Shown: positions 17,059-28,120 of the stretch, in pieces
Layout: every line of letters begins with the position of its first letter
Numbering within the stretch: the stretch's first letter is position 1
DNA from: Neptuniibacter sp.
Lineage (GTDB): Bacteria; Pseudomonadota; Gammaproteobacteria; Pseudomonadales; Balneatricaceae
Length of the DNA: 48,557 nt
Assembly (NCBI RefSeq): GCF_024231755.1
Contig: NZ_JAAEQH010000106.1
Span: forward strand, 1 to 48,557
Direction: 5' to 3'
Translations under genes and position numbers: made by a program
Notes under the pieces: generated by a model
What the model was told of the DNA's origin: nothing
Databases searched by the model: none
What the model saw: the letters and a program-made list of their open reading frames with translations, nothing else

Positions 17059-17463
17059 TTACTCGTCACCCACTTGAATCTCATTGGGCATCTCAGACCA
17101 ACCCTGCTTAATCTCCAGCATAAGATTCATTATTTCCTGAACCTTATCTGCATCATTATTTCGGTTTGCTTCCAGAATTCCCGAAACCATGTAGTCATAC
17201 AAAGCATCCAGATTTGCTGCGACTTCACCACCCTGCTCAAGATCCAGACTACCCTTAAGACTAACAACTATCTCAGAAGCCTTGTTGAGAGAAGAAGTAC
17301 GTTCCTCGATACTATTACGCTCAATAGCTCCTTTAGCCTTTGCCAGCGCACCCAGAGCTCCATCCAGTAACATTGAAATCAATTTATGGGGACTTGCTGT
17401 TTCTACCGTAGCTCGCAGGTCAACACTTTGATACTGCTTCAGAGCATTTAAATTAACTGCCAT
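17059..17463 (-). CDS. fliS: FliS, flagellin export chaperone
   Basis: Small helical cytosolic chaperone that binds the C-terminal helices of flagellin and stops it polymerising before export. The 134-residue product shows the family opening YQSVDLRATVETASPHKLI followed by LLDGALGALAKAKGAIE. The ATG at 17463 has AAGG 7 bases upstream; a GTG at 17469 is an alternative. A near-perfect sigma28 promoter (17512-17538) precedes it. In many relatives fliS follows fliD directly; here the glycan cluster and maf lie between them. Confidence 0.93.
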   Translation of the reverse strand: MAVNLNALKQYQSVDLRATVETASPHKLISMLLDGALGALAKAKGAIERNSIEERTSSLNKASEIVVSLKGSLDLEQGGEVAANLDALYDYMVSGILEANRNNDADKVQEIMNLMLEIKQGWSEMPNEIQVGDE

Positions 17464-17511
17464 GCACACACCTTACTAAATTAACTAGATCACCTAACGT
17501 ACTGAACTGAG

Positions 17512-17538
17512 TAATCGGCTACAACCGATCTTCCTTTA
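17512..17538 (-). promoter_or_regulatory. sigma28 (FliA) promoter for fliS
   Basis: Minus strand TAAA (17538-17535), 15 bases, GCCGATTA (17519-17512). The consensus is TAAA-N15-GCCGATAA, so one mismatch in the -10. It lies 49 bases before the fliS ATG. Confidence 0.75.
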
Positions 17539-17596
17539 ATATTCTTTACTCCTCAGCTTAGAAAAAGATAACATTACCCGACTGCAAAAAATGCCT

Positions 17597-17623
17597 TTCA
17601 ATTCCAGGCAATTCTGCCGATAA
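17597..17623 (+). promoter_or_regulatory. sigma28-like promoter before the glycan cluster
   Basis: Perfect -10 GCCGATAA at 17616-17623, 34 bases before the pseB ATG. The -35 is weak: TTCA at N15, or TCAA at N14. It lies back to back with the fliS sigma28 promoter in the same gap. Confidence 0.55.
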
Positions 17624-17632
17624 CGTATGTAA

Positions 17633-19806
<2,174 letters not shown>

Positions 19807-19842
19807 CCTCTTTTAATTAGTTTGACAATAAGCTCTCAACTC

Positions 19843-20703
19843 ATGCACAAAAAACTGCCATATTTTATCGCTGAAGTATCGAGTAATCATGCTCAAAACT
19901 TAGAGCGCTGTTTTCAATTCATTGATACCGCAGCAGAGATTGGCTGTGACGCGGTAAAGTTCCAGCTTTTCAAAATTGATGAGCTATTTGCTCCTGAAAT
20001 TCTCAACGACAGCGAACCACATAGAAAAAGAAGAGCCTGGGAACTTCCCTTACAGTTTTTACCTGAACTATCTAAACGCTGCCAGCAACAAAACATTGCC
20101 TTCAGCTGCACCCCTTTTTATCTAAAAGCGGTTGAGGAGCTTGAACCTTATGTAGATTTTTTCAAAATTTCATCATATGAACTACTGTGGAGCGATCTAA
20201 TCCAACGTTGCTCTGAAACCGGGAAACCTCTAGTTATATCTACTGGCATGGCAACGGAAGATGAAATCAGATCTGCAGTAACTGCAGCATCTGGCTGCGA
20301 AAAGCTCACGCTTTTGCACTGTGTATCGGCCTACCCTACACCAATCGAACAATGTAATTTAAAGACTATAGAAACCCTACGAAACACTTTTGGCTGCGAT
20401 GCAGGCTGGTCTGATCATAGTGTGAGCCCTGCTGTGCTATATCGTGCAACTCAACATATGCAGGCATCGATGATTGAGTTCCACCTGGATCTAGACAAGA
20501 AAGGTGAAGAATATGAAGCAGGACATTGCTGGCTACCTGAGCAAATTTATCCCGTCATAAAAGATATAAAGCAAGCTCATTTGGCTGACGGCTCTAGTTC
20601 AATTTCGATATCTAAAAGCGAACTCCCTGACAGAGACTGGAGGGCAGACCCGAGCGATGGCCTTCGCCCTTTGCTGAAAACAAGGGAAATATTTAAGAAT
20701 TAG
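19843..20703 (+). CDS. NeuB-family nonulosonate synthase without SAF domain
   Basis: Related to sialic, legionaminic and pseudaminic acid synthases, which condense PEP with a six-carbon amino sugar. The barrel motifs are present: FIAEVSSNHA (E11), DAVKFQLFK, SCTPF, KISSYEL, STGMAT, HCVSAYPTP, GWSDHS. At 286 residues it is about 60 short of PseI/NeuB, and it ends at DPSDGLRPLL without the C-terminal SAF domain whose arginine normally enters the partner's active site. The usual 'E-K-H' segment reads IEFHLDLDKKGEEYEAGH. Start uncertain: ATG 19843 or an in-frame TTG at 19822; neither has a strong ribosome binding site. It follows pseC closely, and the product is probably a nine-carbon acid of unknown type. 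Confidence 0.8.
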   Translation: MHKKLPYFIAEVSSNHAQNLERCFQFIDTAAEIGCDAVKFQLFKIDELFAPEILNDSEPHRKRRAWELPLQFLPELSKRCQQQNIAFSCTPFYLKAVEELEPYVDFFKISSYELLWSDLIQRCSETGKPLVISTGMATEDEIRSAVTAASGCEKLTLLHCVSAYPTPIEQCNLKTIETLRNTFGCDAGWSDHSVSPAVLYRATQHMQASMIEFHLDLDKKGEEYEAGHCWLPEQIYPVIKDIKQAHLADGSSSISISKSELPDRDWRADPSDGLRPLLKTREIFKN

Positions 20704-20763
20704 TTTGTTTGCATATTCAACCCCTTACCAATCAGTTCTCTTAAGTTGAGGCTTTATAACAAG

Positions 20764-21672
20764 ATGCATCACGGGAAAGTTTTAGCAACACACAAAGGCC
20801 TAAAAGTTATTAATTGCTTAGAATGTGGGTACGCACATGTGGATCCTTTGCCCTCTAGCGATGACTTGATGCCCTACTATGAGACAGATTTTTTTTCTAA
20901 GACCAAGGCAAGTGCTTATCTCGATAACGCCAGTGATGAAGAAAAAAATTGGCGTGACGGCTTGTATGGAGACCGCCTTCGGCTAGCCGAGAAATACTTA
21001 AACACCAACGGAAAAGAGCTCTTAGATATAGGCTGCGGCCCTGGACGATTTTTACGAGTAGCTCAGAACTCTGGTTGGACGATAAAAGGGATTGAACCAG
21101 GAGTCGCTGCCGTAGAATACTGCCACCAGCAAGGTTTTGATGTTGATGCTGGGTTCTTTGATACAGTCTCTGCTGCAACCCTCGGAGAATTCGACATCGT
21201 GCACTCGGACATGGTTTTAGAACACGTACCGCATCCCGCCAATTTTGTGCAGCTTGTTAAAAAAACACTCAAAAGAGATGGGATCTTCATCATATCGGTA
21301 CCTAATGACTTTAATCCATTCCAGATGACTCTTGAAAGCAGCGGCAATTTCCAGCCATGGTGGATCGACAGGGACCATATCAATTATTTCAATTTCGACA
21401 CATTAGAAAACCTCTTAAGCCAAAACGGTTTTGAAGTATTAGATCGCTTAACAACCTTCCCTATGGATATGTTCCTGCTTATGGGGGAAAACTATATAGA
21501 CGATAATCAACTAGGTCCTCTGTGCCACAAAAAAAGAATGCATTTCGACCTGAATTTTGAATACATAGGGCTACAGGAACATCGATTAAACTTTTATCGT
21601 CAACTGGCCCAGGCTGGAATGGGCAGGCATGCCATTATAATTGCAAAAGTTGAGCAACATGAATACAGCTAA
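20764..21672 (+). CDS. class I SAM-dependent methyltransferase (with CxxC N-terminus)
   Basis: Predicted sugar or small-molecule methyltransferase, 302 residues. A single CxxC (NCLECGYAHVDPLP) near the N-terminus is followed by a Rossmann core with LLDIGCGPGRFL, the acidic GIEPG loop and HSDMVLEHVPHP. Substrate unknown; O- or C-methylation of the glycan or its side chain is inference from the cluster. ATG 20764 has GAGG 12 bases upstream; a TTG at 20746 is an alternative. The frame is the same as that of the NeuB-like gene, from which it is separated by the TAG at 20701 and 60 bases. Confidence 0.8.
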   Translation: MHHGKVLATHKGLKVINCLECGYAHVDPLPSSDDLMPYYETDFFSKTKASAYLDNASDEEKNWRDGLYGDRLRLAEKYLNTNGKELLDIGCGPGRFLRVAQNSGWTIKGIEPGVAAVEYCHQQGFDVDAGFFDTVSAATLGEFDIVHSDMVLEHVPHPANFVQLVKKTLKRDGIFIISVPNDFNPFQMTLESSGNFQPWWIDRDHINYFNFDTLENLLSQNGFEVLDRLTTFPMDMFLLMGENYIDDNQLGPLCHKKRMHFDLNFEYIGLQEHRLNFYRQLAQAGMGRHAIIIAKVEQHEYS

Positions 21673-21770
21673 ATCGATCATAAAAGTATTTGGATAGCTC
21701 AAATAACACCGTAGCATGACATGCCCAATGATGAAATAAGATATCAATCCGAATATGGAGCCCTAGAGAA

Positions 21771-23072
21771 ATGCAGAAAAAAGCAATATACATTATCGGA
21801 GCTGGGCCACTGGCAATAAAAACATTTAGCTGGACGAAAGAGTTAGGACTTCTGACAATTGTAACCGACCAGAACCCTGATGCTCCTGGTATATTGCATG
21901 CGGACTTTCATGCTCAGCTGAGTGCAGCAGATCAAAGCGGTAGCCATGAAAAATTTATTGCCAGCCTCCCGTCAAATATAACTATTTGTGGCGTTTACTG
22001 TGGCAATGAGATTGGGGCGCCCTTGGCAAATCAGCTTCGGCAGCATTTAGGGCTTCCTTATGCCTCCCCTGAATCTATTCTCACCGCTGCAGACAAAGTA
22101 CTTATGAAAGGCGCATGGCTAGAAAAGGGAATTCATACCCCTCCATGTACTGTGATGAAAAATATCAATGACATAAATCGTTCGATAACCGGCAAGGATG
22201 AAACTTTTATCATAAAACCCTCTCTAGGCTCAGGAAGCCGAGGAGTACAAGCTATTCACGATGGGGATGACCTAGAAAAAATTTGGCAAGCTGCTCTTGA
22301 GCCTGTTGATTTTGAAGGAAGTGTTTTGCTTGAGCCTTATATTGAGGGACGCTCTATTGATGCCAACGGCGTATTTTTTAAAAACAAATACTACCCAGCC
22401 GGCACCCTGGAAAAATATATTACAGATTTCCCTGAATGCTTACCCCTTGGAGGCAACGATCCTGCCGATATACCGACGAACACATCAAATGAAGTTCATC
22501 GCCTAATGGAACATGCTTGCCGGGCAATCAACCTGACCGAGGGTCCTGTTAAAGGTGACTTCATTCTGTCGAATGATGGTACGGTGTATGTTTTAGAAGT
22601 AGCCCCCCGACTTCACGGAGATGTAACAACTTGCAACACACTTCCATTTGGCAGTGGCTGCAACGCTCTAAAGTTCATGTTCAAATGCTGGACCGAAAAT
22701 TTCGCAGATGAAGATTTATTAAATCAAGACTGCAGTGGTTATGCTCTCTGGTGGGTTTTATGCCTACCTCCTGGGCTTAGTTACCACCAACACTTTGCCA
22801 ATCAGCTAGAAGAAGATAACGGCACGACCGTTGTATGGTTTAACCATAAACATGATGAAAACGTCCATTCTTACAGTAGTACGAGAGAAATACCTGGTTA
22901 TATATGCGCGTATGGAAACAATAAAACTGAAGCTGAGAAAAACATGGCTAGAACTCTGGATAAACTCATTCCATCCCTACCGTCATATTGCACCAATCAA
23001 TGGTATAAAAACTTAGGCTTAACATTACAACGTTTTGGGATCTCTCCCCAAAGCTGCGGTTATAAATGTTAA
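21771..23072 (+). CDS. ATP-grasp ligase 1
   Basis: Carboxylate-amine/thiol ligase fold, 433 residues. The N-terminal pre-ATP-grasp Rossmann region begins AIYIIGAGPLAIKTF; the ATP-grasp core shows FIIKPSLGSGSRGVQ, LLEPYIEGRSIDANG and VYVLEVAPRLHGD. Such enzymes form an acyl-phosphate and ligate it to an amine; substrates here are unknown. It resembles ATP-grasp 2 (25685) at the N-terminus (IIGAG...DxNPxAPG), so the two are likely paralogues. GGAG lies 10 bases before the ATG. It directly follows a methyltransferase, as ATP-grasp 3 does. Confidence 0.8.
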   Translation: MQKKAIYIIGAGPLAIKTFSWTKELGLLTIVTDQNPDAPGILHADFHAQLSAADQSGSHEKFIASLPSNITICGVYCGNEIGAPLANQLRQHLGLPYASPESILTAADKVLMKGAWLEKGIHTPPCTVMKNINDINRSITGKDETFIIKPSLGSGSRGVQAIHDGDDLEKIWQAALEPVDFEGSVLLEPYIEGRSIDANGVFFKNKYYPAGTLEKYITDFPECLPLGGNDPADIPTNTSNEVHRLMEHACRAINLTEGPVKGDFILSNDGTVYVLEVAPRLHGDVTTCNTLPFGSGCNALKFMFKCWTENFADEDLLNQDCSGYALWWVLCLPPGLSYHQHFANQLEEDNGTTVVWFNHKHDENVHSYSSTREIPGYICAYGNNKTEAEKNMARTLDKLIPSLPSYCTNQWYKNLGLTLQRFGISPQSCGYKC

Positions 23073-23089
23073 CTAAAAAGAGCAAGCAC

Positions 23090-23977
23090 ATGACTATAGA
23101 AATCAACGTCACGGCAGCAACGATCAGAAAGCTGTCAATCACCTCCATAAATAGTGCTGGCTCAGGCCATCCAGGCGGTGCTTTATCATGCGCAGACATT
23201 ATGGCCTGCATTTTTCAGGAAGAGCTAGGCATAAATTCTGATTGGGCTAGAAACCCGGCAAGAAACCGCTTCATTTTGTCAAAAGGTCATAGCTGCCCTG
23301 CCATGTATGCAGCTGGCTCTGTTATGGGTTTAATTGAAGCAAAAGAAACATACGGCTTGCGACACATTAACCATCCAGCTCAGGGCCATCCTGATGTAAC
23401 AAGCTGGCCTTGGGTGGAGACCAGTACCGGTTCATTAGGACAAGGCTTCTCTGTCGCTGTGGGTATAGCATTAGGCTTACGACACCAGAGTATCGATAGC
23501 TCTGTTTATACGCTGCTGGGAGACGGTGAACTACAAGAGGGTGAGGTCTGGGAAGCGGCAATGAGTGCAGCTCACTTTAAACTTGCTTCCCTTTGCGCCA
23601 TTATCGACTACAACAAATTACAAAGTGATAATTTAAACGAAAATATCATGGGGCTAGAGCCACTCGCAGACAAATGGAGCAGTTTTGGCTGGAATGTATT
23701 AGAGATTAATGGGCACGAGATCGGCCAAATCAGAGAAGCATTCAAAACATTCAGAAATGAGTCTGAGCTACCTACCGTAATAATCGCACATACAATTAAA
23801 GGAAAGGGAGTTTCATTCATGGAAAAAGTTCCCTCGTGGCACGGTAGTGTCAGCATGACCGACACTCAAACCTCCGATGCTCTAAAAGAACTAGGGGTTC
23901 CTGAACACAAACTTGAAGGCTGGATTTCAGGATCTATCCACGGCTGGGAATCCAAAGAGCAAGGGGAAAAATCATGA
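23090..23977 (+). CDS. transketolase, N-terminal (TPP-binding) subunit
   Basis: First half of a split transketolase, 295 residues. Substrate-pocket GSGHPGG at 24-30 and TPP/metal signature GDGELQEGEVWEA from 144 with a following IIDYNKLQSD. With its partner (23974) it should transfer a two-carbon ketol unit between sugars. A dedicated pair in a glycan cluster suggests it makes a special keto-sugar or acyloin rather than serving the pentose phosphate pathway (inference). ATG 23090 is preferred over 23066, because AAGAG precedes it; 23066 would overlap the ATP-grasp gene by 7 bases. It overlaps the next gene by 4 bases. Confidence 0.88.
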   Translation: MTIEINVTAATIRKLSITSINSAGSGHPGGALSCADIMACIFQEELGINSDWARNPARNRFILSKGHSCPAMYAAGSVMGLIEAKETYGLRHINHPAQGHPDVTSWPWVETSTGSLGQGFSVAVGIALGLRHQSIDSSVYTLLGDGELQEGEVWEAAMSAAHFKLASLCAIIDYNKLQSDNLNENIMGLEPLADKWSSFGWNVLEINGHEIGQIREAFKTFRNESELPTVIIAHTIKGKGVSFMEKVPSWHGSVSMTDTQTSDALKELGVPEHKLEGWISGSIHGWESKEQGEKS

Positions 23978-24945
23978 ATTCCAAGAATGCGATAAATCTC
24001 ATTGGTACGAGCGGAGACTCCCTGAGAGAAGCGTTTGGCAAAGCACTAGTTCAACACTCAAAAGAGAGAAACGACATTGTACTACTGGATGCAGATATCG
24101 CAGGAGGAACCGGTGCTCACCACTTTAGAACCGCTTACCCTGAGCGTTTCTATCAATTCGGTATCGCAGAACAAAATATGATGGCTGCAGCTGGAGGAAT
24201 GGCTGCAACAGGATTAACCCCTTTTGTCACTACTTTTGCAGTTTTTTGCCTACGTGCCATAGAGCAAGCCCGACTCTCAATCGCCTATGCCAATAGGAAT
24301 GTTAAGATTGTTGCCAGCCATCCAGGTCTGGACGTGGGACCCGATGGGGCGTCAGCACAATGCCTGGAAGATCTGGCTGCCTTTAGGGCAATTCCAGGTA
24401 TGACTGTTATCTCTCCTGCAGATCCACTAGAAATGGTACTCGCAACTGAAGCGATAATTAACTTTGATGGCCCTGTTTATATGCGAACAGGCCGAAGCCC
24501 TGCATCCAGAGTTCTACCGGAAGGTAGCAGTTTTGAAATTGGCAAAGGAAAAATACTAAAAGATGGTCATGATATTACCATCATTGCCTGCGGTGTAGAG
24601 GTTGCTCGATCACTCAAAACAGCTGTTAATCTAGAAAAAGAAGGTATATCAGTCAGGGTAGTCAATATGGCTACTATCAAGCCCATAGATCGGGAACTCG
24701 TAGCACGGTGTGCCAAAGAAACCGGCTGTATTGTCACGGCCGAGGATCACAGCATTCATGGTGGGCTAGGCAGTGCTGTTGCTGAAGTCATAGTTGAAGA
24801 TTGCCCCGTACCTATGGGCTTTGTTGCAGTAAAAGATACGTTTGGAGAATCCGGCGAACCTGATGAACTAGCTGAAAAATACGGCTTGGATGAAAACGGT
24901 ATTGCCCAGACAGTGATTAAAACCCTGAAAAAGAAAAATCGATGA
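23974..24945 (+). CDS. transketolase, C-terminal (pyrimidine-binding) subunit
   Basis: Second half of the split transketolase, 323 residues. Catalytic glutamate E66 in FGIAEQNMMAAAGG, which activates the TPP aminopyrimidine; then the pyrimidine domain and a C-terminal transketolase domain with VTAEDHSIHGGLGSAVAE. AAGGGGA lies about 7 bases before the ATG. ATGA overlaps on both sides (23974-23977 and 24942-24945) link TK-N, TK-C and the SDR in one translational unit. Confidence 0.9.
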   Translation: MNSKNAINLIGTSGDSLREAFGKALVQHSKERNDIVLLDADIAGGTGAHHFRTAYPERFYQFGIAEQNMMAAAGGMAATGLTPFVTTFAVFCLRAIEQARLSIAYANRNVKIVASHPGLDVGPDGASAQCLEDLAAFRAIPGMTVISPADPLEMVLATEAIINFDGPVYMRTGRSPASRVLPEGSSFEIGKGKILKDGHDITIIACGVEVARSLKTAVNLEKEGISVRVVNMATIKPIDRELVARCAKETGCIVTAEDHSIHGGLGSAVAEVIVEDCPVPMGFVAVKDTFGESGEPDELAEKYGLDENGIAQTVIKTLKKKNR

Positions 24946-25688
24946 TGAGCTCTCAGAACAATAAACTTGTATTTGTTACCGGTGCCAGCCGAGGAATAGG
25001 CCGTGCCATTGCCGAAGGTTTTATTTCATCTGGTTTCAAGGTGGCCGTCGGCTATAGGGATAATAAGACCACAGCCGAGAGCATTTGCGAAGGGAAAAAA
25101 AATGCTATCGCTGTCCAACTTGAGATCAACTCACGCGAAAGCATTCAGAAAGCCAAAGCTATCGCTGAAGATTTTTTTGCATTACCAATATCTATTCTCG
25201 TAAATAATGCAGGAATTGCTCAGGAAAAGCCTTTTTTGGAAATTACTGATGACGACTGGGATCACATGCTGGGAGTAAACCTCCGCTCCAATTTCACGTT
25301 CTCTCAAGAAGTAATTCCTGAAATGGTCAAAAACAATTGGGGACGAATCATTAATATCTCTTCTATAGGGGGACAGTGGGGTGGGTTTAATCAGGTTCAC
25401 TATGCCGCGGCAAAAGCAGGCCAAATAAATCTGACCCGGTCTATTGCAAAGATCTATTCCGGCAGCGGCATCACTTGCAATGCTATCGCAATTGGTTTGG
25501 CCCAAACCGATATGGCCGCTAGAGAAATAGAATCTAGCGAAGGGCAAAAAAAGATAGAAGGCATCCCTGCTGGACGCTTGGCAGAGACGTCAGAAGTTGC
25601 TGAAACAGCTTTATTCTTAGCTTCTGATGGCGGTGCCTACATAACAGGACAGACAATTAATCTTAATGGTGGGATGTATTTCGTTTGA
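24942..25688 (+). CDS. SDR-family NAD(P)-dependent reductase (FabG-like)
   Basis: Classical short-chain dehydrogenase, 248 residues. Cofactor motif TGASRGIGRAIAEG, NNAG, a serine in NISSIGG, and the YxxxK pair Y154/K158 (HYAAAKAGQ); C-terminus ITGQTINLNGGMYFV. It probably reduces a keto group or oxidises an alcohol; coupling to the transketolase, whose products are ketoses, is a natural reading but unproven. A fatty-acid FabG role is unlikely because no other fab genes are near. Tandem ATGs at 24942 and 24945. Confidence 0.87.
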   Translation: MMSSQNNKLVFVTGASRGIGRAIAEGFISSGFKVAVGYRDNKTTAESICEGKKNAIAVQLEINSRESIQKAKAIAEDFFALPISILVNNAGIAQEKPFLEITDDDWDHMLGVNLRSNFTFSQEVIPEMVKNNWGRIINISSIGGQWGGFNQVHYAAAKAGQINLTRSIAKIYSGSGITCNAIAIGLAQTDMAAREIESSEGQKKIEGIPAGRLAETSEVAETALFLASDGGAYITGQTINLNGGMYFV

Positions 25689-26890
25689 GTATTCTTTGGA
25701 TTATAGGTGCGGGAACAGAATCTGTTCCAGGGATAAAAAAAGCTAAAGCTATGGGACTGCATGTGGTTGCCTGCGATGGCGACCCTAATGCACCTGGCTT
25801 TGACTTTGCGGATGAAAAAATTGTTATCAGTACTTACGATGTCGATAATTTAGTCACCACTGCCCGCACTTACCATCATGATAAAGCAAAAATTGATGGC
25901 GTCATCTGTATGTCAACTGATGTCCCTGTTAGTGTTGCAGCTATAACCGACATGCTGGGATTACCGGGAATTTCATTAGAAACAGCGCAATTATCCGCCG
26001 ACAAGATTTCAATGAAAAATCACCTACGCGCCAAAGGTATTCCAACCCCTTGGTATAAAGAGATATCAAGTGCTGCAGAGCTCAAATCAACACTTAAGTC
26101 AGGTTACTACGTAATAAAACCTGTCGATAGCCGTGGTGCACGCGGAGTTCTTCGCATTACCAATACAGATGACCTAGGCTGGGTATTCGACTACTCCATG
26201 CAATTTTCCCCTTCTGGGCGGGTTATGGTCGAGGAGTATCTGGAAGGCCCACAAATCAGCACGGAAGCATTAGTCATAGACAGTATAGGTTACCCTATCG
26301 GGTTTTCCGATCGCAATTACGAACGATTAGAACAAACACAACCGTTTATTGTTGAAGATGGTGGTGGTTTTCCTACCCACTTGAGCGCTAAACAGAAAGA
26401 AGAGATTGAAAAAACAAGTATTGATGCAGGTATCGCTTTAGGTGTGTCTAATGGAGTAGTCAAAGGCGATATGGTCTGGACTAAAGAAGGTGCGAAAGTT
26501 ATCGAAATAGCGCCAAGACTGTCTGGAGGCTGGTTTAGTACAGATCAAATTCCTGTCGGTACAGGGGTAGATCTGATAGCAGCAGCTATTGATTTAGCTT
26601 TAGGCAGAGATATCAATCCAGAGCGTTTAATTCCAACTAAGAACATCGGCATAGCTATACGGTATTTCTTCCCAGAACCAGGCACCCTGAAAGAAATATC
26701 TTCAAAAGAAGACTTCGATAAAAAGAAATGGGTCCACAAGTTACAACACCTAGTATGCCCAGGAGATGTAATTTCGCAGCCTGAGAACCACCCACAACGT
26801 GCAGGATATGTGATAACAACCGGAGAAACAGCTCAAGAGGCCAGAGAAAGAGCCCAACAGGTTGTAAAACATACCCACTTTAAAGTTTAA
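25685..26890 (+). CDS. ATP-grasp ligase 2
   Basis: ATP-grasp protein, 401 residues. N-terminus ILWIIGAGTESVPG and DGDPNAPGFDFAD; core YVIKPVDSRGARGVL, MVEEYLEGPQISTE and KVIEIAPRLSGG. Acts presumably as a carboxylate-amine ligase; substrates unknown. It starts with TTG overlapping the SDR stop (TTGA), supported by GGTGGGA upstream. It shares a plan with ATP-grasp 1 but ends differently, with a C-terminal domain (RYFFPEPGTL, then RAGYVITTGETAQEARERA) seen in PurK/biotin-carboxylase-like ligases. Confidence 0.82.
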   Translation: MSILWIIGAGTESVPGIKKAKAMGLHVVACDGDPNAPGFDFADEKIVISTYDVDNLVTTARTYHHDKAKIDGVICMSTDVPVSVAAITDMLGLPGISLETAQLSADKISMKNHLRAKGIPTPWYKEISSAAELKSTLKSGYYVIKPVDSRGARGVLRITNTDDLGWVFDYSMQFSPSGRVMVEEYLEGPQISTEALVIDSIGYPIGFSDRNYERLEQTQPFIVEDGGGFPTHLSAKQKEEIEKTSIDAGIALGVSNGVVKGDMVWTKEGAKVIEIAPRLSGGWFSTDQIPVGTGVDLIAAAIDLALGRDINPERLIPTKNIGIAIRYFFPEPGTLKEISSKEDFDKKKWVHKLQHLVCPGDVISQPENHPQRAGYVITTGETAQEARERAQQVVKHTHFKV

Positions 26891-26933
26891 AATTAAGCCT
26901 CGGCTAAGTGCATACAGAGAAAAAGGTCAGGAC

Positions 26934-28103
26934 ATGAAATATACTTGTACAGTCTGTAGCCACACAGAAGAAAACCTCAACAAGATCTGCAGTTTAACCT
27001 TTCCCAGTTTAAATTTTGGATCCGATGGCTCAGCTCTCGAACGAGATATCACGTATAGGAGCTGTTCAAATTGTGGAACAGTTTCACAACACCCTCTTCC
27101 TCCCCAAGAAGAACTCAGTCGTTACTATGCAAACATAGATACTCCTCAAGCAAAGGTAGGAGTCTATACAGAATATAAAACGCAGCTTTACTCCCGAAGG
27201 TTCGATTTTGCCACCTCTACAGTGACACTTCCTTCCAAGGCTAAAGTAGCTGAAATCGGCTCTGCTAATGGTATTTTTCTAAAAAGGTTCCTCGATGCAG
27301 GCCATGAAGTATTGGGAGTTGAGCCGTCAGAAAGAGCTAGTACTGCTGCTATTGATGCAGGCATCAATACACTGAATTCTGACCTTGATAATGCCCTATT
27401 AGATGAGCATGCTGAACTATATGATTTGGCTATGTCGATGGATACCCTTGAGCATGTCACAGACCCTCGTTCATTCATTGCCTCAATGGCCCGTTTAATT
27501 AAACCCCAAGGATTCATTTATATAGAAGTCCCAGATGCATTAGGCATGGTAGCAGACACAATCGCCTCATGCGGGAACGAAGTGAGCCCTGTCCACCTCA
27601 GGCATTTTACTATTACAGGTTTAATAAAGGTTGTCTCTTCTGCGGGGTTTGCGGTTAAACATGTATCATCAACGGCAGAATTACGCTTCCCCAATTTACG
27701 CATCGTTGCACAAAAGATATCAGCACAAGAAGATGGTGAACTATCCTTCAGCCAAGCTAACGGCTTTCAACAAGAACTCTATGGTCAGGCCGCAACTAAG
27801 ATGAAGGAACTTATAGATAGTGGAAGAGAGATCTCCGTTTGGGGGGTTGGAGCTGACCTGCTACAAATTTTGTATTCATATAAACAGCTATACGGACAAT
27901 TTCCACAAGTAGGCCTTCATGACAGAAGTCCTAATAAAATAGGTAAAAATTTCCTCACGATCGGCTGTATAAAACCAGTTTCAGAAATCAGTACATCTGG
28001 CTGCATTGTTGTCTCTCCAATGTCAAAAGTTCTCCAGATGTCCATTATGGAGGATATCAACTCTCAATTTCCTAATGCCGATGCTTATTACTTATTTGAA
28101 TAG
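26934..28103 (+). CDS. class I methyltransferase with zinc-binding and C-terminal domains (sugar C-methyltransferase type)
   Basis: 389 residues with the three-part plan of TylC3-type sugar methyltransferases: an N-terminal zinc-binding-like region with two CxxC pairs (CTVCSH and SCSNCG), a central SAM domain with AEIGSANGIFLKRFL and MSMDTLEHVTDP, and a C-terminal domain with ISVWGVGADLLQIL that resembles Methyltransf_14. In that family the substrate is usually a keto-sugar methylated on carbon; here the substrate is unknown. AAGG and AGGA elements lie before the ATG. Confidence 0.82.
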   Translation: MKYTCTVCSHTEENLNKICSLTFPSLNFGSDGSALERDITYRSCSNCGTVSQHPLPPQEELSRYYANIDTPQAKVGVYTEYKTQLYSRRFDFATSTVTLPSKAKVAEIGSANGIFLKRFLDAGHEVLGVEPSERASTAAIDAGINTLNSDLDNALLDEHAELYDLAMSMDTLEHVTDPRSFIASMARLIKPQGFIYIEVPDALGMVADTIASCGNEVSPVHLRHFTITGLIKVVSSAGFAVKHVSSTAELRFPNLRIVAQKISAQEDGELSFSQANGFQQELYGQAATKMKELIDSGREISVWGVGADLLQILYSYKQLYGQFPQVGLHDRSPNKIGKNFLTIGCIKPVSEISTSGCIVVSPMSKVLQMSIMEDINSQFPNADAYYLFE

Positions 28104-28120
28104 TGCAGAGATATTCAAAC

